DNA of 64,000 nucleotides from Bettongia penicillata ogilbyi (lineage: Eukaryota > Chordata > Mammalia > Diprotodontia > Potoroidae), in contig JAJHZJ010000496.1 in NCBI GenBank assembly GCA_023548195.1, positions 7,815,144 to 7,879,143 on the forward strand, given 5' to 3'. The translations under genes and the position numbers were made by a program. Numbering within the stretch: the first letter of the stretch is position 1; the number at the start of each line of letters is the position of its first letter. Below are positions 9,978 through 20,021 of the stretch, piece by piece. The notes beneath the pieces are model-generated. The model saw nothing but the letters and a program-made list of their open reading frames with translations, did no database searches and was not told where the DNA came from.

Positions 9978-10235
9978 CCCTCTCACAGATTCAGTGTACC
10001 TACCTGCAAGATGCTCTTTGCGTCTGCACAGTTATAATGATTTCAATGCTTCACATACCATGATAATGTAGTAGGATACAAACAGAATTATTTCCCTCTC
10101 TTACGGCACTCTGTAACACTCTGAAAGACCTCATATATGAAAGAATATGGGTCAGAACAACTGTATCCCACACCAGCTAAGGCTGCATGGTTTTTCTAGG
10201 TTATCTTTTTGGTAGCTCTACAGACTATAAATATT

Positions 10236-10279
10236 TTAAAAATGTATATATGTTTATCTATGTATATGCATATGCATAT
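10236..10279. repeat. (TATG)n-type microsatellite
   Basis: ATGTATATATGTTTATCTATG and TATGCATATGCATATA units. Confidence 0.75.
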
Positions 10280-11495
10280 AGGGTAGGATGTAGCAGCCCA
10301 AGTAGTAAAGTTCTGGACAGCCATCTAGTGAGCTCTTTTGTGTCCTGACCTGGTATGTTTATATATTATTTCTAACAGAAAAGTTGTAAGTATCCTGATT
10401 AGCCCTTGGGGTATGTTTGACCATGGAAGTGTTCCCACAATAGTACACATTCTCTTCTCCCCCTCAAGAAAACAAAGCTTTAGCAGACAGCAGTAGAGAT
10501 TCAGTAGCCACCATAAAGGATGTCAACCTTTCAGCAGATGTTAACTTCAGGGAATGGCAGAGATAGAAGCTTCAGGGACACAGAGTGGGGCTTCAGCAGA
10601 TAGGTGCTAGATGCAGAGGCTGTGAAAATGGGTGTGACCCCAACAACAAAGGCAGATCTAGAGGCTGCAGAAGGTAAAACCATTCAATGAGTGATGTTTC
10701 AGTTGGGATACAACTTTTCCTTACTTCAGAGGATGAGTTTTCTGAAGAGCATTTCTCCCCTACTTTCTTACAAGTTTGTAATTATTACCCCTCTTTTTAT
10801 TGGGGATGGAGGGAACCAGAATGATTTTCCTTGCTTGCTTTCTATGTTGCTTATTTTCCTGTTGTGCCCTAGTTAAATGTTTTGCCATTTGACTTTTTCT
10901 TGCTTGGTCTATTGGAATAGAATGCATTGTATAGGGTTTGGAGTCATAGCCACATAATTGTGATTATTCCCCAAATACCTCCCATTGATCATCGAGTCCC
11001 AAGGAGTTCAAGCATCAGATGGACCCTCCAGCGCTTAGTCTCAAAACAATGTTGCAAGGCAGATGCTGCAGGTACTAATATAACCCCTTTATTTCAATGC
11101 TTCAAAGATCTTTCATTCGTCTTCTATCGGTGAAGGTCTCTAGCCCTTTGCCCTTTTTAGAAGTTGATCTAAACGTGTTTTTTGTCTTTAACTGAACAAA
11201 ATAAAACAAACCATCCTACATCAGCTAAACATTTTGCTGACGAATCTCTCCCTGCTTCATTATGTTAACCCTTGGGCTGCAGGTCCTCAGTTCAGTCACT
11301 TGCTGGCACTTGAGGAGGCCAAAGCTCTCTCAAGTTTTATTTTTCCTTATTTGTTTTCTATTTGTTCTTTCTTCTCTTTCTCTTCATTTGATCTTTATTA
11401 CTGTGATTGTGACAAAAAAAATCAGGCACTCAGATATCCTGAGTTTAGGAACCTTGGTCCGGTTGATGTCATGATGCGTCACAGAGGAAGGATTT
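10280..11495. other. Unassigned sequence (1.2 kb)
   Basis: No known repeat is recognised. Around 10520-10600 there are loosely repeated CTTCAGCAGAT/CTTCAGGGA blocks. Short frames such as 11234-11533 have no domains. Confidence 0.4.
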
Positions 11496-11496
11496 T

Positions 11497-11655
11497 AGTG
11501 AAGGCTCCATTTTACAGATGGGTATTGTTTTGAACCAAAAATGTGAGACATATCATGGGACATGCCCAATGCCACAAAAGAGAGAAGCTTGGGAGTGAAA
11601 CTCAAGTCTCCTGATTCTAAACCTCATTTCTTTCTACTACACGACACGCTGTCAT
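11497..11655 (-). mobile_element. MIR-type SINE, antisense
   Basis: GGCTCCATTTTACAGATGGG, GGGACATGCCCAATGCCACA and GTGAAACTCAAGTCTCCTGA match antisense MIR/MIR3. Confidence 0.65.
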
Positions 11656-12000
11656 TGAGCTAGAATTATGTTGGTTTGGGGACTGTGCGATGTAAATGTA
11701 TTCTTAATCTGCTTTGATGACAACCCTAAATTGCATTTCAGTTATGAACTTGCAATCACCGAGGATTCATTTTCCTTTTGAAGGTTAAAATTGTTCCTAT
11801 AGGCTGTGTTAAATTTTATTAATTTTTAAGGATAAAAGTGGTAATATACACTTGTTTATAAAATTTAATTGAACAATAAATTCTCTGTGCTCATAACACA
11901 TATAAGCAATAGCATTCTTCAGCCTCAGATCGGAATTATATCATTAAATGAGCTCTGAACTAAGTAAGGGTAGATTCATAGGCTCTTTCTATACAACACA
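11656..12000. promoter_or_regulatory. Candidate conserved non-coding element
   Basis: Repeat-free sequence with AT-rich motifs such as TTTATTAATTTTTAAGG, AAATTTAATTGAACAATAAA and ATCATTAAATGAGC. No coding frame is present. The regulatory role is an inference from composition. Confidence 0.28.
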
Positions 12001-12063
12001 AAATTAAATCAAGTTTAGGTCATTTTTAAACTGAAAATCTGATGAACACAAGTCTCATACAGG

Positions 12064-12140
12064 TGACATGGTACCACCGAAAGAATCCTGGACTGGGAAT
12101 AAGAAAACCTGACTTCTGTATCTTCTTGCCTCATCTGCTT
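12064..12140 (+). mobile_element. MIR3 head fragment
   Basis: CATGGTACCACCGAAAGAAT and CTGGACTGGGAATAAGAAAA resemble the 5' part of MIR3 in sense. Confidence 0.55.
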
Positions 12141-12407
12141 TGTCACTAATACTTCACATTTGAAGCTATCTAGGGAGAATTAAGAGAGCATTCTGTGACC
12201 ACAGTGGGGGGAAAACATCTACGAAGACCATATAAGGTCTAAACCTTCAGATCTTTACTATGTTAACAATTGTCTTTGGACTCACTCTCCCAGAGCAAGA
12301 CTGGCTGTACTGTATTGTTCTCTCAGGGTTACCCTTGTAGAGGTAGGGGCAACCTTGAATAATGTAATCAGCTTGAGCCCTGGGTTTAGTGTGTTCCCAT
12401 TACTGAT

Positions 12408-12500
12408 GGTTCTGGAGGAGAAAGTGAGGTTGGTGACCTTGTACAGCTCCATTTGTGACTTTGTCGATGTATACACAAGTCCTCATCTTTGTTACTGCTA
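12408..12500 (+). mobile_element. Fragment of MAR1-like SINE body
   Basis: GGTTCTGGAGGAGAAAGTGA and GGTTGGTGACCTTGTACAGC match the body module seen in the SINEs at 24.7 and 58.1 kb. Confidence 0.65.
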
Positions 12501-12980
12501 GACTGGGCCAGGTTGATTGTTCAGGACTTTGCTCCACATTGTCTGACATGGCCATGCTTCTATAATTGTTGATAGTCTTTTCACCTTTCATCTCTCTCAA
12601 GGTGAGATTCCTTCACCTGCAAGTAGTAAGAGTACTAGTAAGGATAGAAGTATTAGCGGGTGCCATGTGCTCTCTACTCCAGACCAGCACTGTATGTGAG
12701 AACCCAAGGCCTCCCCCCAACCTTGAGACCCGCAGTAGCTCATCTTTTGTCTCTGGCACCAGCCAGGTTGTAAAGAACCACAGGTGAGTGAATTTTGCTG
12801 GTGTGACTGCTGCTATGACTCACAGCCAGTCAGGAAGACGCCCTTCTTCAGGTAGCAAACAGACCAGAGACAATACCTGTGCATGCTCAAGTTCATGTGG
12901 AAGTTGTATAAGCACAGCACACCATGAATTTCATAAGGACTGGGCTCATTGATCAGTCTACCCCATTAAATTAGATCATG
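12501..12980. other. Unassigned sequence with exon-like boundaries
   Basis: A pyrimidine-rich stretch ends in CTCTCTCAAG near 12600, and CACAG|GTGAGTG near 12783 is a strong donor-like site. The 182 bases between lack recognisable protein homology. An open frame at 12566-12787 crosses the interval but shows no domain. Confidence 0.3.
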
Positions 12981-12984
12981 TAGA

Positions 12985-13222
12985 GACAGAGGGCACTGGG
13001 TCTGAGGTCAGGAAGACCTGAGGTCAAATCTGACCTCAGACACCTATTAGCTGTGTGACCCTGGGCTACTCACTTAACCTCTGCATGTCTCAGTTTACTA
13101 AATTGTAAAATGGGGCTAATAATTGCACCAACATCCCAGGGTTTTTGTGAAGGCCAAATGAGTATGAAGTGCTTCACATAGCACTTGGCCCATAGTAGGT
13201 GCTAAATAAATATTTATTTCCT
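12985..13222 (+). mobile_element. MIR-family SINE, nearly complete
   Basis: GGGTCTGAGGTCAGGAAGAC, CTGTGTGACCCTGGGC, GTAAAATGGGGCTAATAATT, GAAGTGCTTCACATAG and TAGGTGCTAAATAAATATT appear in order from head to 3' end. Confidence 0.9.
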
Positions 13223-13224
13223 TC

Positions 13225-13818
13225 TCTATCTTCAATCTGTATCATATGGCTTTGATTACTGTGAGATTTCTTTTTTCATATGGCATTGATAAGGAAATTA
13301 AAAAAACAATATTTATGCTGCTTTGGGACCCAAGAAGGCTGTTCTGGATGGGGAATATAAGCATCATATTCAAATCATACACTGGCCAATTTGCTGATGT
13401 TGCGATCTTTTTGTTTTTTAACAAGGGGGAGAGTGTAATGGTGGAGAGGGGGAGGTGTGAAAGAGAGTGGGGAAACTGCTTGCAGAAAAATATGACGATG
13501 TGTCATAGAATTCTAAATACTCCTTAATGTGGAGCATGTACAAACATTCTGAAACTATGTGTGGTCTGCTTGCCATGGGAAGAAGAATTTGCTTTTTGAC
13601 CATCTGTGGAGCCAGTGAGATATGAGATCTACTGAGATGAGCTATCATGTCCAAGCCCAACCCCCACCTCTTCTCATCTCCCCCAAACAGCAAAGCATGT
13701 TCTCAGAGAGGACTATGACATCTTTTTTTGATTAAAGGGGCCATCCCTTGAGCAGCTCCTTATTCATTGGATGGATGTATCTCACTCAAAATGAGAATGG
13801 TGTAGGACCTTAGCCTGA
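13225..13818. other. Unassigned sequence
   Basis: No repeat family is recognised. Open frames on both strands (13246-13527, 13418-13693) have no domains. Confidence 0.4.
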
Positions 13819-13819
13819 A

Positions 13820-14035
13820 AGGGCCAGGGTCTCACACTGCATCCTGGGTCATTTCCAGTCGCCCTAATGAATATCAGGCCACTAGACCCAGATGGCTCAG
13901 GAGAAGAAAGTGAGGTTGGTGACCTTGCACAACCCTCCCTCACTTACATCAGTCAGCTGCAAGTCATGTCATCCTCTTGATGTTGTGGTCCTCTCTGAGA
14001 ATGAAGGACAAACACAACCTGTGAGTGAGTAGCAG
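13820..14035 (+). mobile_element. MAR1-like SINE body (5'-truncated)
   Basis: CATCCTGGGTCATTTCCAGT, GATGGCTCAGGAGAAGAAAG, GACCTTGCACAACCCTCCCT and GAATGAAGGACAAACACAAC match the shared body module in the same orientation as at 58.1 kb. Confidence 0.8.
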
Positions 14036-14630
14036 CTCTCCTCTTCCTTCTCTTCCACTGTTCCATGCCCCTAAACTGCCTTTTTTCCTATGGATTTACT
14101 GGCTACATTTCTTGCTCAAAGATCAAGCCTCAAACACAATTCAGTCTGGAACTCATAGATTGGACAAGTCCCCACTGAACTAGAGTAGAATGATTGTAAT
14201 TATTAAATAGTAATGGTTTCACCATTACCCAGGAACCCTGAGGGTCTTCTCCTCCCAGCAAAACATGTATCAAATAATGTAAAAGAATACTTTTATCCCT
14301 CCAGCAGCGCTATAAGAAAAATTAGCACCCGAACTAAATAATTTACAAAGCCCAAAAGAACCTTAACACAATTAAGAAATAAAGTGGAATTAAAAACAAA
14401 AGTGAGGAGAGGAGGAATACAGAAGAGGATTAATATTCTAACACCTAGAACTCTGAACGTGAGAACAGAATTATTGCAAGAATCTATGCAGTGACTGAGC
14501 AACTTTATAAAAAGATGAGAAAATACAAGGAGGAAAATTAGGAACTTTAAGGAAGAATTTCAGAAGACAGATCAGGAAATCAACATTGTAGTAGATGAAT
14601 CCATCAGCAAGCATTCTTACAAAATTCTTA
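14036..14630. other. Unassigned sequence
   Basis: A-rich sequence with no recognised family. ACAAAATTCTT is tandemly duplicated at about 14618-14640. Confidence 0.4.
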
Positions 14631-14721
14631 CAAAATTCTGAAGATACAAAGATTAAAATCACATTGCCCTCAAGGAATACATATTTTAATGAGAGAGGTA
14701 TGTGCGAACGTAATTATATGT

Positions 14722-14908
14722 TGTTGTTGGTTAGTCATTTTCAGTTGTGTTCAACTTTTTGTGCCGCCATTTAAGATGAGAGGACAGGCAAACAGGGTTA
14801 CATGACATGCCCAGAGTCACACCGCTAGTAAGTGTTTGAGGCCAGATTTGAACTCAGAAAGACGAGACTTCCTGAGTTCAGGGTGCCCTGCACCACCTAG
14901 CTTCCCCT
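14722..14908 (-). mobile_element. tRNA-headed SINE, antisense, inserted in L2
   Basis: TTTTCAGTTGTGTTCAACTT, GCCCAGAGTCACACCGCTAG, GAGGCCAGATTTGAACTCAG and CACCACCTAGCTTCCCC are reversed SINE segments. A deletion removes part of the tail. Confidence 0.85.
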
Positions 14909-14924
14909 TTGTAAATATGTGTTT

Positions 14925-14928
<4 letters not shown>

Positions 14929-14967
<39 letters not shown>
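14929..14967. repeat. (TG)n microsatellite
   Basis: About 19 uninterrupted GT units. Confidence 0.95.
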
Positions 14968-14968
<1 letters not shown>

Positions 14969-15064
14969 TCTAAAGACTCAAGAAGGGCTTTATACAGAAG
15001 GTGGTATTTGAGCTCAGTCATGAAGGGAATCAGGGATTCCAAGAAGGGGTAGGTGATGGAAAAT

Positions 15065-15790
15065 TTTAATAAAGCAATGAACACTTAGGAAAATAAAATG
15101 GTGGAGCCGAAACACAAAAATGTAGATATGTAGCAAAAAAAAAAAAAATGTTAGAGTAAAACGTGCGATGTTTCGTATAACCCAGACCCTCCAACCTTCA
15201 TGACTGAACTCAGAAAAACAATCTAAGATTTGCTGACCTCCTGGCACAACAGGGGGCCTGCATAACGTACCTGATCAAATCATATAAGAAAGTTACCTGG
15301 AAGCATGGGAATTAGAGAGTACAATTAAATCAGCAGAATCTATAAAACACCCTCAGAGAGATCTCAAGTTTACACCACCTCGATATTTGTTCACTAAGCC
15401 CTAGAATTTTGGCTTCGAAGAAATTATCTCTCAAGTTGTAAGAAGGCAGAATTTCACTTAGAAAATGTTGACTCAAATCATTCCTGTCTCTTCATTAATG
15501 GTAAGAAATAAAAGGAAAAGCAGAGTATGACAGATTGAAAAGTGAAGGAACATGACTGACATTTTTCCTTTTCAGAAAACCAAATATGAACATTTCTTTA
15601 AACTCAGTAGAAGTACACACACATACGAAGAAATAAGGAAAAGCATGACTTAAGTATGAAAAAAGATCACCAGGTGAATGATTCATTGCTTGCATTCTCC
15701 AGGAAGGAGACCAGACAATTGTCCCTTAACAAATCTCACTAGATCTAATTGTAAGCAAGTAAACAAAGGAAGATGTATAATGAGTTACAA
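15065..15790. other. Unassigned sequence
   Basis: No repeat or gene is recognised; includes a 14-base A run near 15136. Confidence 0.4.
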
Positions 15791-15794
15791 ATTC

Positions 15795-15858
15795 TGACGA
15801 TGGCAGAGATAAAAGTATTACCCTCAAGGAGCTTATATACTAATGAGAGAGCTATGTA
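15795..15858 (-). mobile_element. L2 fragment, antisense
   Basis: ATTACCCTCAAGGAGCTTAT and ACTAATGAGAGAGCTATG match the reverse L2 3'UTR, closely similar to 14.65-14.70 kb. Confidence 0.6.
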
Positions 15859-15859
15859 T

Positions 15860-15863
15860 ATAA

Positions 15864-15915
<52 letters not shown>

Positions 15916-15940
15916 GTATGTATACACACAGATATATGCA
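15860..15940. repeat. (TA)n microsatellite
   Basis: About 20 uninterrupted TA units followed by mixed TATG units. The Ile/Tyr-rich open frames across it, on both strands, are repeat artefacts. Confidence 0.95.
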
Positions 15941-15995
15941 CAATATATAATAAAAGAAAGACAAGGAATACTGAGCATGAGGGTACAACAGTTGG

Positions 15996-16182
15996 CAGGC
16001 ATCTGAGTGGCTCAGTGGAGTCAAGAAGACCTGAATTCACATCCAGTCTCAGACATTTACTAGTATGATGTCTGCCTCAGTTTCTTCATAGTAAAATGAC
16101 CTGGAGAAGGAAGTAGCAAACCACTGCAGTATCTTTACCAAGAAAAGCCAAAAGGGGTCACAAAGAAGCCTGAACAAAGACA
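15996..16182 (+). mobile_element. tRNA-headed SINE, internally deleted
   Basis: GCATCTGAGTGGCTCAGTGG, AGAAGACCTGAATTCACATC, AAACCACTGCAGTATCTTTA and AAAGGGGTCACAAAGAAGCC match the SINE in order, with gaps. Confidence 0.8.
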
Positions 16183-16184
16183 AA

Positions 16185-16556
16185 ATGAGCTAATCCCATA
16201 AAAGATGTTCAGACAAAAGTATCACAGAGGAAAGGGAGAGAAAGAAAAGGGGTGAAGTAACTCAGTAATTATTAAAATTGGCATGCCTTAGGGGAAGGTT
16301 ATTTAAACAAAGGAATGGGAAGATAGTGGAAATTGGGGGACTTAAAACAATGTTTTTATCTGAGCTGGGCAAGGAAAGTATAAACAAAATTATATCATCA
16401 AAGGGAGAGTTAATAAATCTGGAGGTAGACTGGGCAAGGGAGGGGAAGGAGTTTGTTTTTATTAGTGTGGATATGAGGATTGTATGACTTTAAAGAGGTC
16501 AAGAGCCAGTAGCTCCACTCTCCCCAAAAAGGGATATGATTATTTCAAGCAGTACC
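16185..16556. other. Unassigned sequence
   Basis: A 69-codon frame at 16278-16487 has no recognised domain. No repeat is identified. Confidence 0.4.
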
Positions 16557-16558
16557 TA

Positions 16559-16678
16559 GTGTATGTATACAGACACACATACTTATACATGCACATGCAT
16601 GTGTGTAGATATGCATATCTACTCACATGTATACATATATGCACACATATGCATGCACATATATACACATACATATTT
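16559..16678. repeat. (CATA)n/(CATG)n microsatellite
   Basis: Mixed ACACATAC, GCATGTGTG and TATACATA units over 120 bases. Confidence 0.85.
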
Positions 16679-16721
16679 GATGGATAGGAGAAAACAAAGT
16701 AGATGTGTTAGGGTTATAATA

Positions 16722-16880
16722 TTGCATATTTCACAGTTAGAAGGGCCCTTAGAGGCTAACTAAATTCACTCATTGTACAGAGTGATGCCTAGAGAGCTTA
16801 AGAGACACGCTGAAAACCACATAGGAAGTGGCTGAGATAGAATCTGAACCCAGGTCCTGTCACTCCCAATACAGAAATCT
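16722..16880 (-). mobile_element. MIR3, antisense
   Basis: CAGTTAGAAGGGCCCTTAGA, GATGCCTAGAGAGCTTAAG and GAATCTGAACCCAGGTCCTG follow antisense MIR3 order. Confidence 0.8.
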
Positions 16881-17190
16881 AATGTTTTATTGTTATTATG
16901 GTTTTTCCAAAAGTAGGGAAGGAAAAAAATGATTTTTTTAACTTGGTGTCAGGGATAGTTGGAGAGAGTTAGTCTTGACCATCTTACCATGATGAGAATA
17001 GAAAGTTCCTTGGGAGGTTAAAAAAAACGTAGGATTTTGTTCAATGAATATTCTCTTCCCAATCTTAGTGTGTTGCAATAGCCCCAGGGCTCCTCATCTG
17101 GTCTGACTCCAGCCTTTTCCTCTGGGTGGTTTTGCTGGCCATATGAGCACATGCCCAGGGCATGGAGCCTGTTTCCTCCCTCACAAATCA

Positions 17191-17221
17191 GGGGGTGGGG
17201 AGGGGGGAATCCTTTGGGGGG
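17191..17221 (+). other. G-rich run
   Basis: Runs of 5, 4, 6 and 6 G (GGGGGTGGGGAGGGGGG, then a further G6 after 8 bases). A quadruplex is possible but the last loop is longer than the usual limit. Confidence 0.5.
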
Positions 17222-17239
17222 AATGCTAATGCTTCTGTC

Positions 17240-17335
17240 GGTACCTCACAGGGGGTGCTACAAGGAAAGTGTTTTGTGACCTTTATGTAAAGCACCACAG
17301 AAAAAGTTATTGACATTGCTATTGTTAGTTCACCA
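17240..17335 (+). mobile_element. MIR 3' fragment
   Basis: ACCTCACAGGGGGTGCTACA, AAGTGTTTTGTGACCTTTAT and ATTGACATTGCTATTGTTAG resemble the MIR 3' end in sense. Confidence 0.6.
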
Positions 17336-17379
17336 GTGTCTGTTTAAAATCTATTTGATGGAAACTCTACATAGGTTCA

Positions 17380-17570
17380 TAAAAACCACAGATTGGGAGA
17401 CCTGCAGGTCTTCAGATTATGTCTCCTTATCGTATGGGCAATGAAACTGAAGCTTCAGAGAGGATTAGGTGACTGGTCTGGGCTCACACAGCAAATAAAT
17501 AGTTGAGGTGGGATTTGAGCCCAGATTGATTCAGATTTGAAATCTAGTGCCCTATCCTCTCTTTTCTGAT
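17380..17570 (-). mobile_element. MIR3, antisense
   Basis: CACAGATTGGGAGACCTGCA, CAATGAAACTGAAGCTTCAG and GTGGGATTTGAGCCCAGATT match reverse MIR3. Confidence 0.75.
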
Positions 17571-17594
17571 GGTTTTTATTAATTTAATTTTTGG

Positions 17595-17715
17595 CCAGGG
17601 AGGTAGCTGAGGTTGAGTGACTTGCCCAGGGTCATACAGCTAGTAAGTATCTGAGGCTGGATTTGAACTCAGATCCTCCTGACTATGCACTATGGCATGC
17701 TTAGCTGCCTGCCTA
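17595..17715 (-). mobile_element. SINE/MIR head half, antisense
   Basis: GACTTGCCCAGGGTCATACA, GCTAGTAAGTATCTGAGGCT, GGATTTGAACTCAGATCCTC and a final TTAGCTGCCTGCC match the antisense tRNA-headed SINE. Confidence 0.85.
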
Positions 17716-17829
17716 ATGATTTTTAAATAAGGCCCATGATCTGTCATCAACCAGGGATCAGATGAGGGGCAGAGACATGCTTTTTTATTCCAAGTTAGAG
17801 GCACTCTAGGCAAAACCTCAACTCCTTAA

Positions 17830-18090
17830 ATTAATATTTTTTTCTTCCTATGTTAATAGTCCTTCTAAACCACACACCTACAAACACTTGTAATTACAAT
17901 GTTAAATAAAATGGCACAGGAAATGAGCGGGATGATCCAATCTTCTGATGACTAAATCTATTGTAACTGCACTATTGAAATTAATTAATACCCAATCATT
18001 ATCTTTATATGGCAGGCAGATGTTGAGGTTAAGGTATTTGTGAACTCAGACTACTTTCTTATCCACAGATCAAGAATTGTTGGTTTATAA
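17830..18090. promoter_or_regulatory. Candidate conserved non-coding element
   Basis: A repeat-free block with AATTAATTAATACCCAATCA, TTATCTTTATATGG and ACTTGTAATTACAATG, rich in TAAT/ATTA cores. No open frame of note. Regulatory role inferred. Confidence 0.35.
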
Positions 18091-18389
18091 ATTGAGAAAC
18101 TAAGGTCTCACCCTTCTGGCGGCAGATTGGCTTTGTAATTATCTTTGTAATGGTTTTCCATTCTTATTCTATGTAGGTCTCCCTCCTGTCGTTATCAGGT
18201 CAGGACATCCCTAGGGATCCAGATATGGGCCATTTTTATTTTTTACTCCCCTAGTAAAGGGCTGGCCATCAGTAGGGTGTTCATTGTTAACTGTTCTGAA
18301 GCCTCCCATGCATTGGGTGAGAAACTGACACTTTTGTGAGGTTCTCAACTCAATTTTGAGAAGATTGGATCTGATTTTTTTTTCCTTAA
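18091..18389. other. Unassigned sequence
   Basis: No repeat or gene recognised. Confidence 0.4.
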
Positions 18390-18650
18390 AAATTGTTTAT
18401 TATATCTGCTATTACAAGACGTTCAACTTGTGGAATTTCACGTCACACCAGATTTCCTGTTTGTCGCCTTGCTTGTGTTGTGATGCGTCTAAACTGTAAA
18501 TTGTGGATAAGAGAATTTTTGATTCTGATGCTAATGGAAATCTATAGACTGCCTTTACAGAGAGGCAATGCATTATTATAGGTGACCCTGCAGTGTAGCC
18601 TGGCCTTAATTCGGCAATAACCAGCTGTTTACCGTTGAGTCACTGAGCTG
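18390..18650. promoter_or_regulatory. Candidate conserved non-coding element with CRE-like site
   Basis: Repeat-free, and with more CpG than its surroundings (GACGTTC, CACGTCAC, GTCGCC, GATGCGTC, TTCGGC, ACCGTTG). TCACGTCA at 18438-18445 is a CRE-type motif (reverse TGACGTGA). A short open frame at 18393-18581 is not protein-like in any recognised way. Confidence 0.35.
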
Positions 18651-18709
18651 CTGTGTGTTTCTCCTTCCTTTTATACATTAAAATACCTACTATGTGCAGG
18701 GTATGCACA

Positions 18710-18730
18710 TCCACCACAGCCTGTGGTGGA
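18710..18730. repeat. Near-palindrome with paired RUNX-type cores
   Basis: Arms TCCACCACAG and CTGTGGTGGA are perfect inverted complements around one C. Each arm holds the TGTGGT (ACCACA) core bound by RUNX proteins. Confidence 0.8.
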
Positions 18731-18800
18731 TAATACTGGCTTTTTTTTTTTCTTACTCATACAGGTGCATTGTGAAGATTAATTAAGAAAACTCTCTGAA

Positions 18801-18885
18801 ACAAACATTTATTAAGCACTCATTGTCTGCAATTAATCAATCAGCATATTGTCGGTGCTAAGGATATTAACCCAAAAATGTGCTT
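18801..18885 (-). mobile_element. L2 3' end, antisense
   Basis: ACAAACATTTATTAAGCACT then GGTGCTAAGGATATTAACCC is the reverse L2 terminus with a short internal insertion of CAATTAATCAATCAGC type. Confidence 0.65.
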
Positions 18886-18973
18886 GTCAGTATTTTTACT
18901 TAAAGAATGTACACGTCACTGGATCCAAGGCTCTAGGATAATTCCAGTTTAGTGGAGGAACGAGACCTGTGTG

Positions 18974-19021
18974 ATACATGCATGCATGCATGTTTGTATG
19001 CATGCACGTGTGTGTATGTGT
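18974..19021. repeat. (CATG)n/(TG)n microsatellite
   Basis: TGATACATGCATGCATGCATG followed by TGCACGTGTGTGTATGTGT. Confidence 0.85.
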
Positions 19022-19595
19022 CTTGGGAGGAAAAGGCTCTGGCTTGGGGCGTGAACCAGGAAAGACTTCAAATGGAAAGTGGCACGTGGGCCAACTTTCG
19101 ACAGAAACAAGGGATATTAGGAATCCCTGTTGTAGTCCAATTGCATCTTAAATAACTACATCTTCTTATGAAGTTTTGAAAGTTCCTTCTTTCTACCTCT
19201 CTGACACAGGAGGCAAAATTTTTATTTTTCCCTGTGTATTTAGTTTGCTTTCTTGAAGACAAGCCTAACTCTGTACTTTCATGAGTGCATCATGTAAGTC
19301 GTGGGGTGGTTGTTCTGCTCCACACGATAGAGATTTTATTCTCTTGAGTTCTTCATGTTTTTGGAGTTGCTCTCCTCGAAGACTGCAGGAATCCAAGTGG
19401 AGTTTTTTCAGTCATGATGGTTCGGTGGTGCCGAAAGCCTGTTTGTCTCTTCTCTGTTCTTCCTGGGGAGAACCCCTTTCAAAGACATTCCACCCTTTGA
19501 TGGAGGGCCTCTATCTCAGACTGAGGGTGATGCATTACTGAAAACATCGGTCTCTAAAATCCCATAGACCTGAGTGTTCCAGAGTAAGGAACACA
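19022..19595. other. Unassigned sequence
   Basis: No repeat recognised. An 86-codon frame at 19281-19541 has no domain. Confidence 0.4.
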
Positions 19596-19596
19596 T

Positions 19597-19765
19597 CACA
19601 GAACTCTAAAACCAGAAAGAACCTGAGACATTATCCAGGCTGATCCCTTCACTTTACAGGTGAGGCTTAGAGAGGGGCTTTGGCCTTAGTCAAAGGTAGG
19701 AAGTAGCTAAACCAGTTTTTGAACCCAGTTATTCTGACTTCAAATTCTATATTTTCCCTCTAAAG
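19597..19765 (-). mobile_element. MIR3, antisense
   Basis: AGAACTCTAAAACCAGAAAG, ACATTATCCAGGCTGATCCC, TTTACAGGTGAGGCTTAGAG and TTTTTGAACCCAGTTATTCT follow reverse MIR3. Confidence 0.8.
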
Positions 19766-19904
19766 CTTACTACCTGTTTCCCAGTGACTGAATAAATATA
19801 TAAGCCCATCTTTCATTGGAAAATTGTTACCTGGCAACCTTGCATCTGAACATAGGGATTACTGTTCAAAGGATTTGTTTGGACTTAACCAGAATAAAAT
19901 CCTA

Positions 19905-20015
19905 CATCTTCATTTTCATTTTATTGATCAGGAGATTTAACCCAAGGAGGTAGATGAGCTTGTCCAAGGAGCAAAGGTAGGATTTGAACTCAGATCCTAA
20001 CATTGCATACCTTCA
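19905..20015 (-). mobile_element. MIR-type SINE, antisense
   Basis: TTTTATTGATCAGGAGATTT, GCTTGTCCAAGGAGCAAAGG and GGATTTGAACTCAGATCCTA. Confidence 0.65.
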
Positions 20016-20021
20016 TACCTC

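Larger units (their letters stand above)
14635..15062 (-). mobile_element. L2, antisense, split by a SINE and a (TG)n tract
   Basis: The left arm to 14705 reads GAAGATACAAAGATTAAAA, CCCTCAAGGAATACA. The right arm from about 14975 reads AAGAAGGGCTTTATACAGAA and GGTGGTATTTGAGCTCAGTC. These are successive pieces of the reverse L2 3' region. Confidence 0.65.

Noticed and set aside
15745..16040. Ile/Tyr-rich possible membrane peptides on both strands
   Set aside because: Encoded by a (TA)n repeat; not genuine transmembrane proteins.
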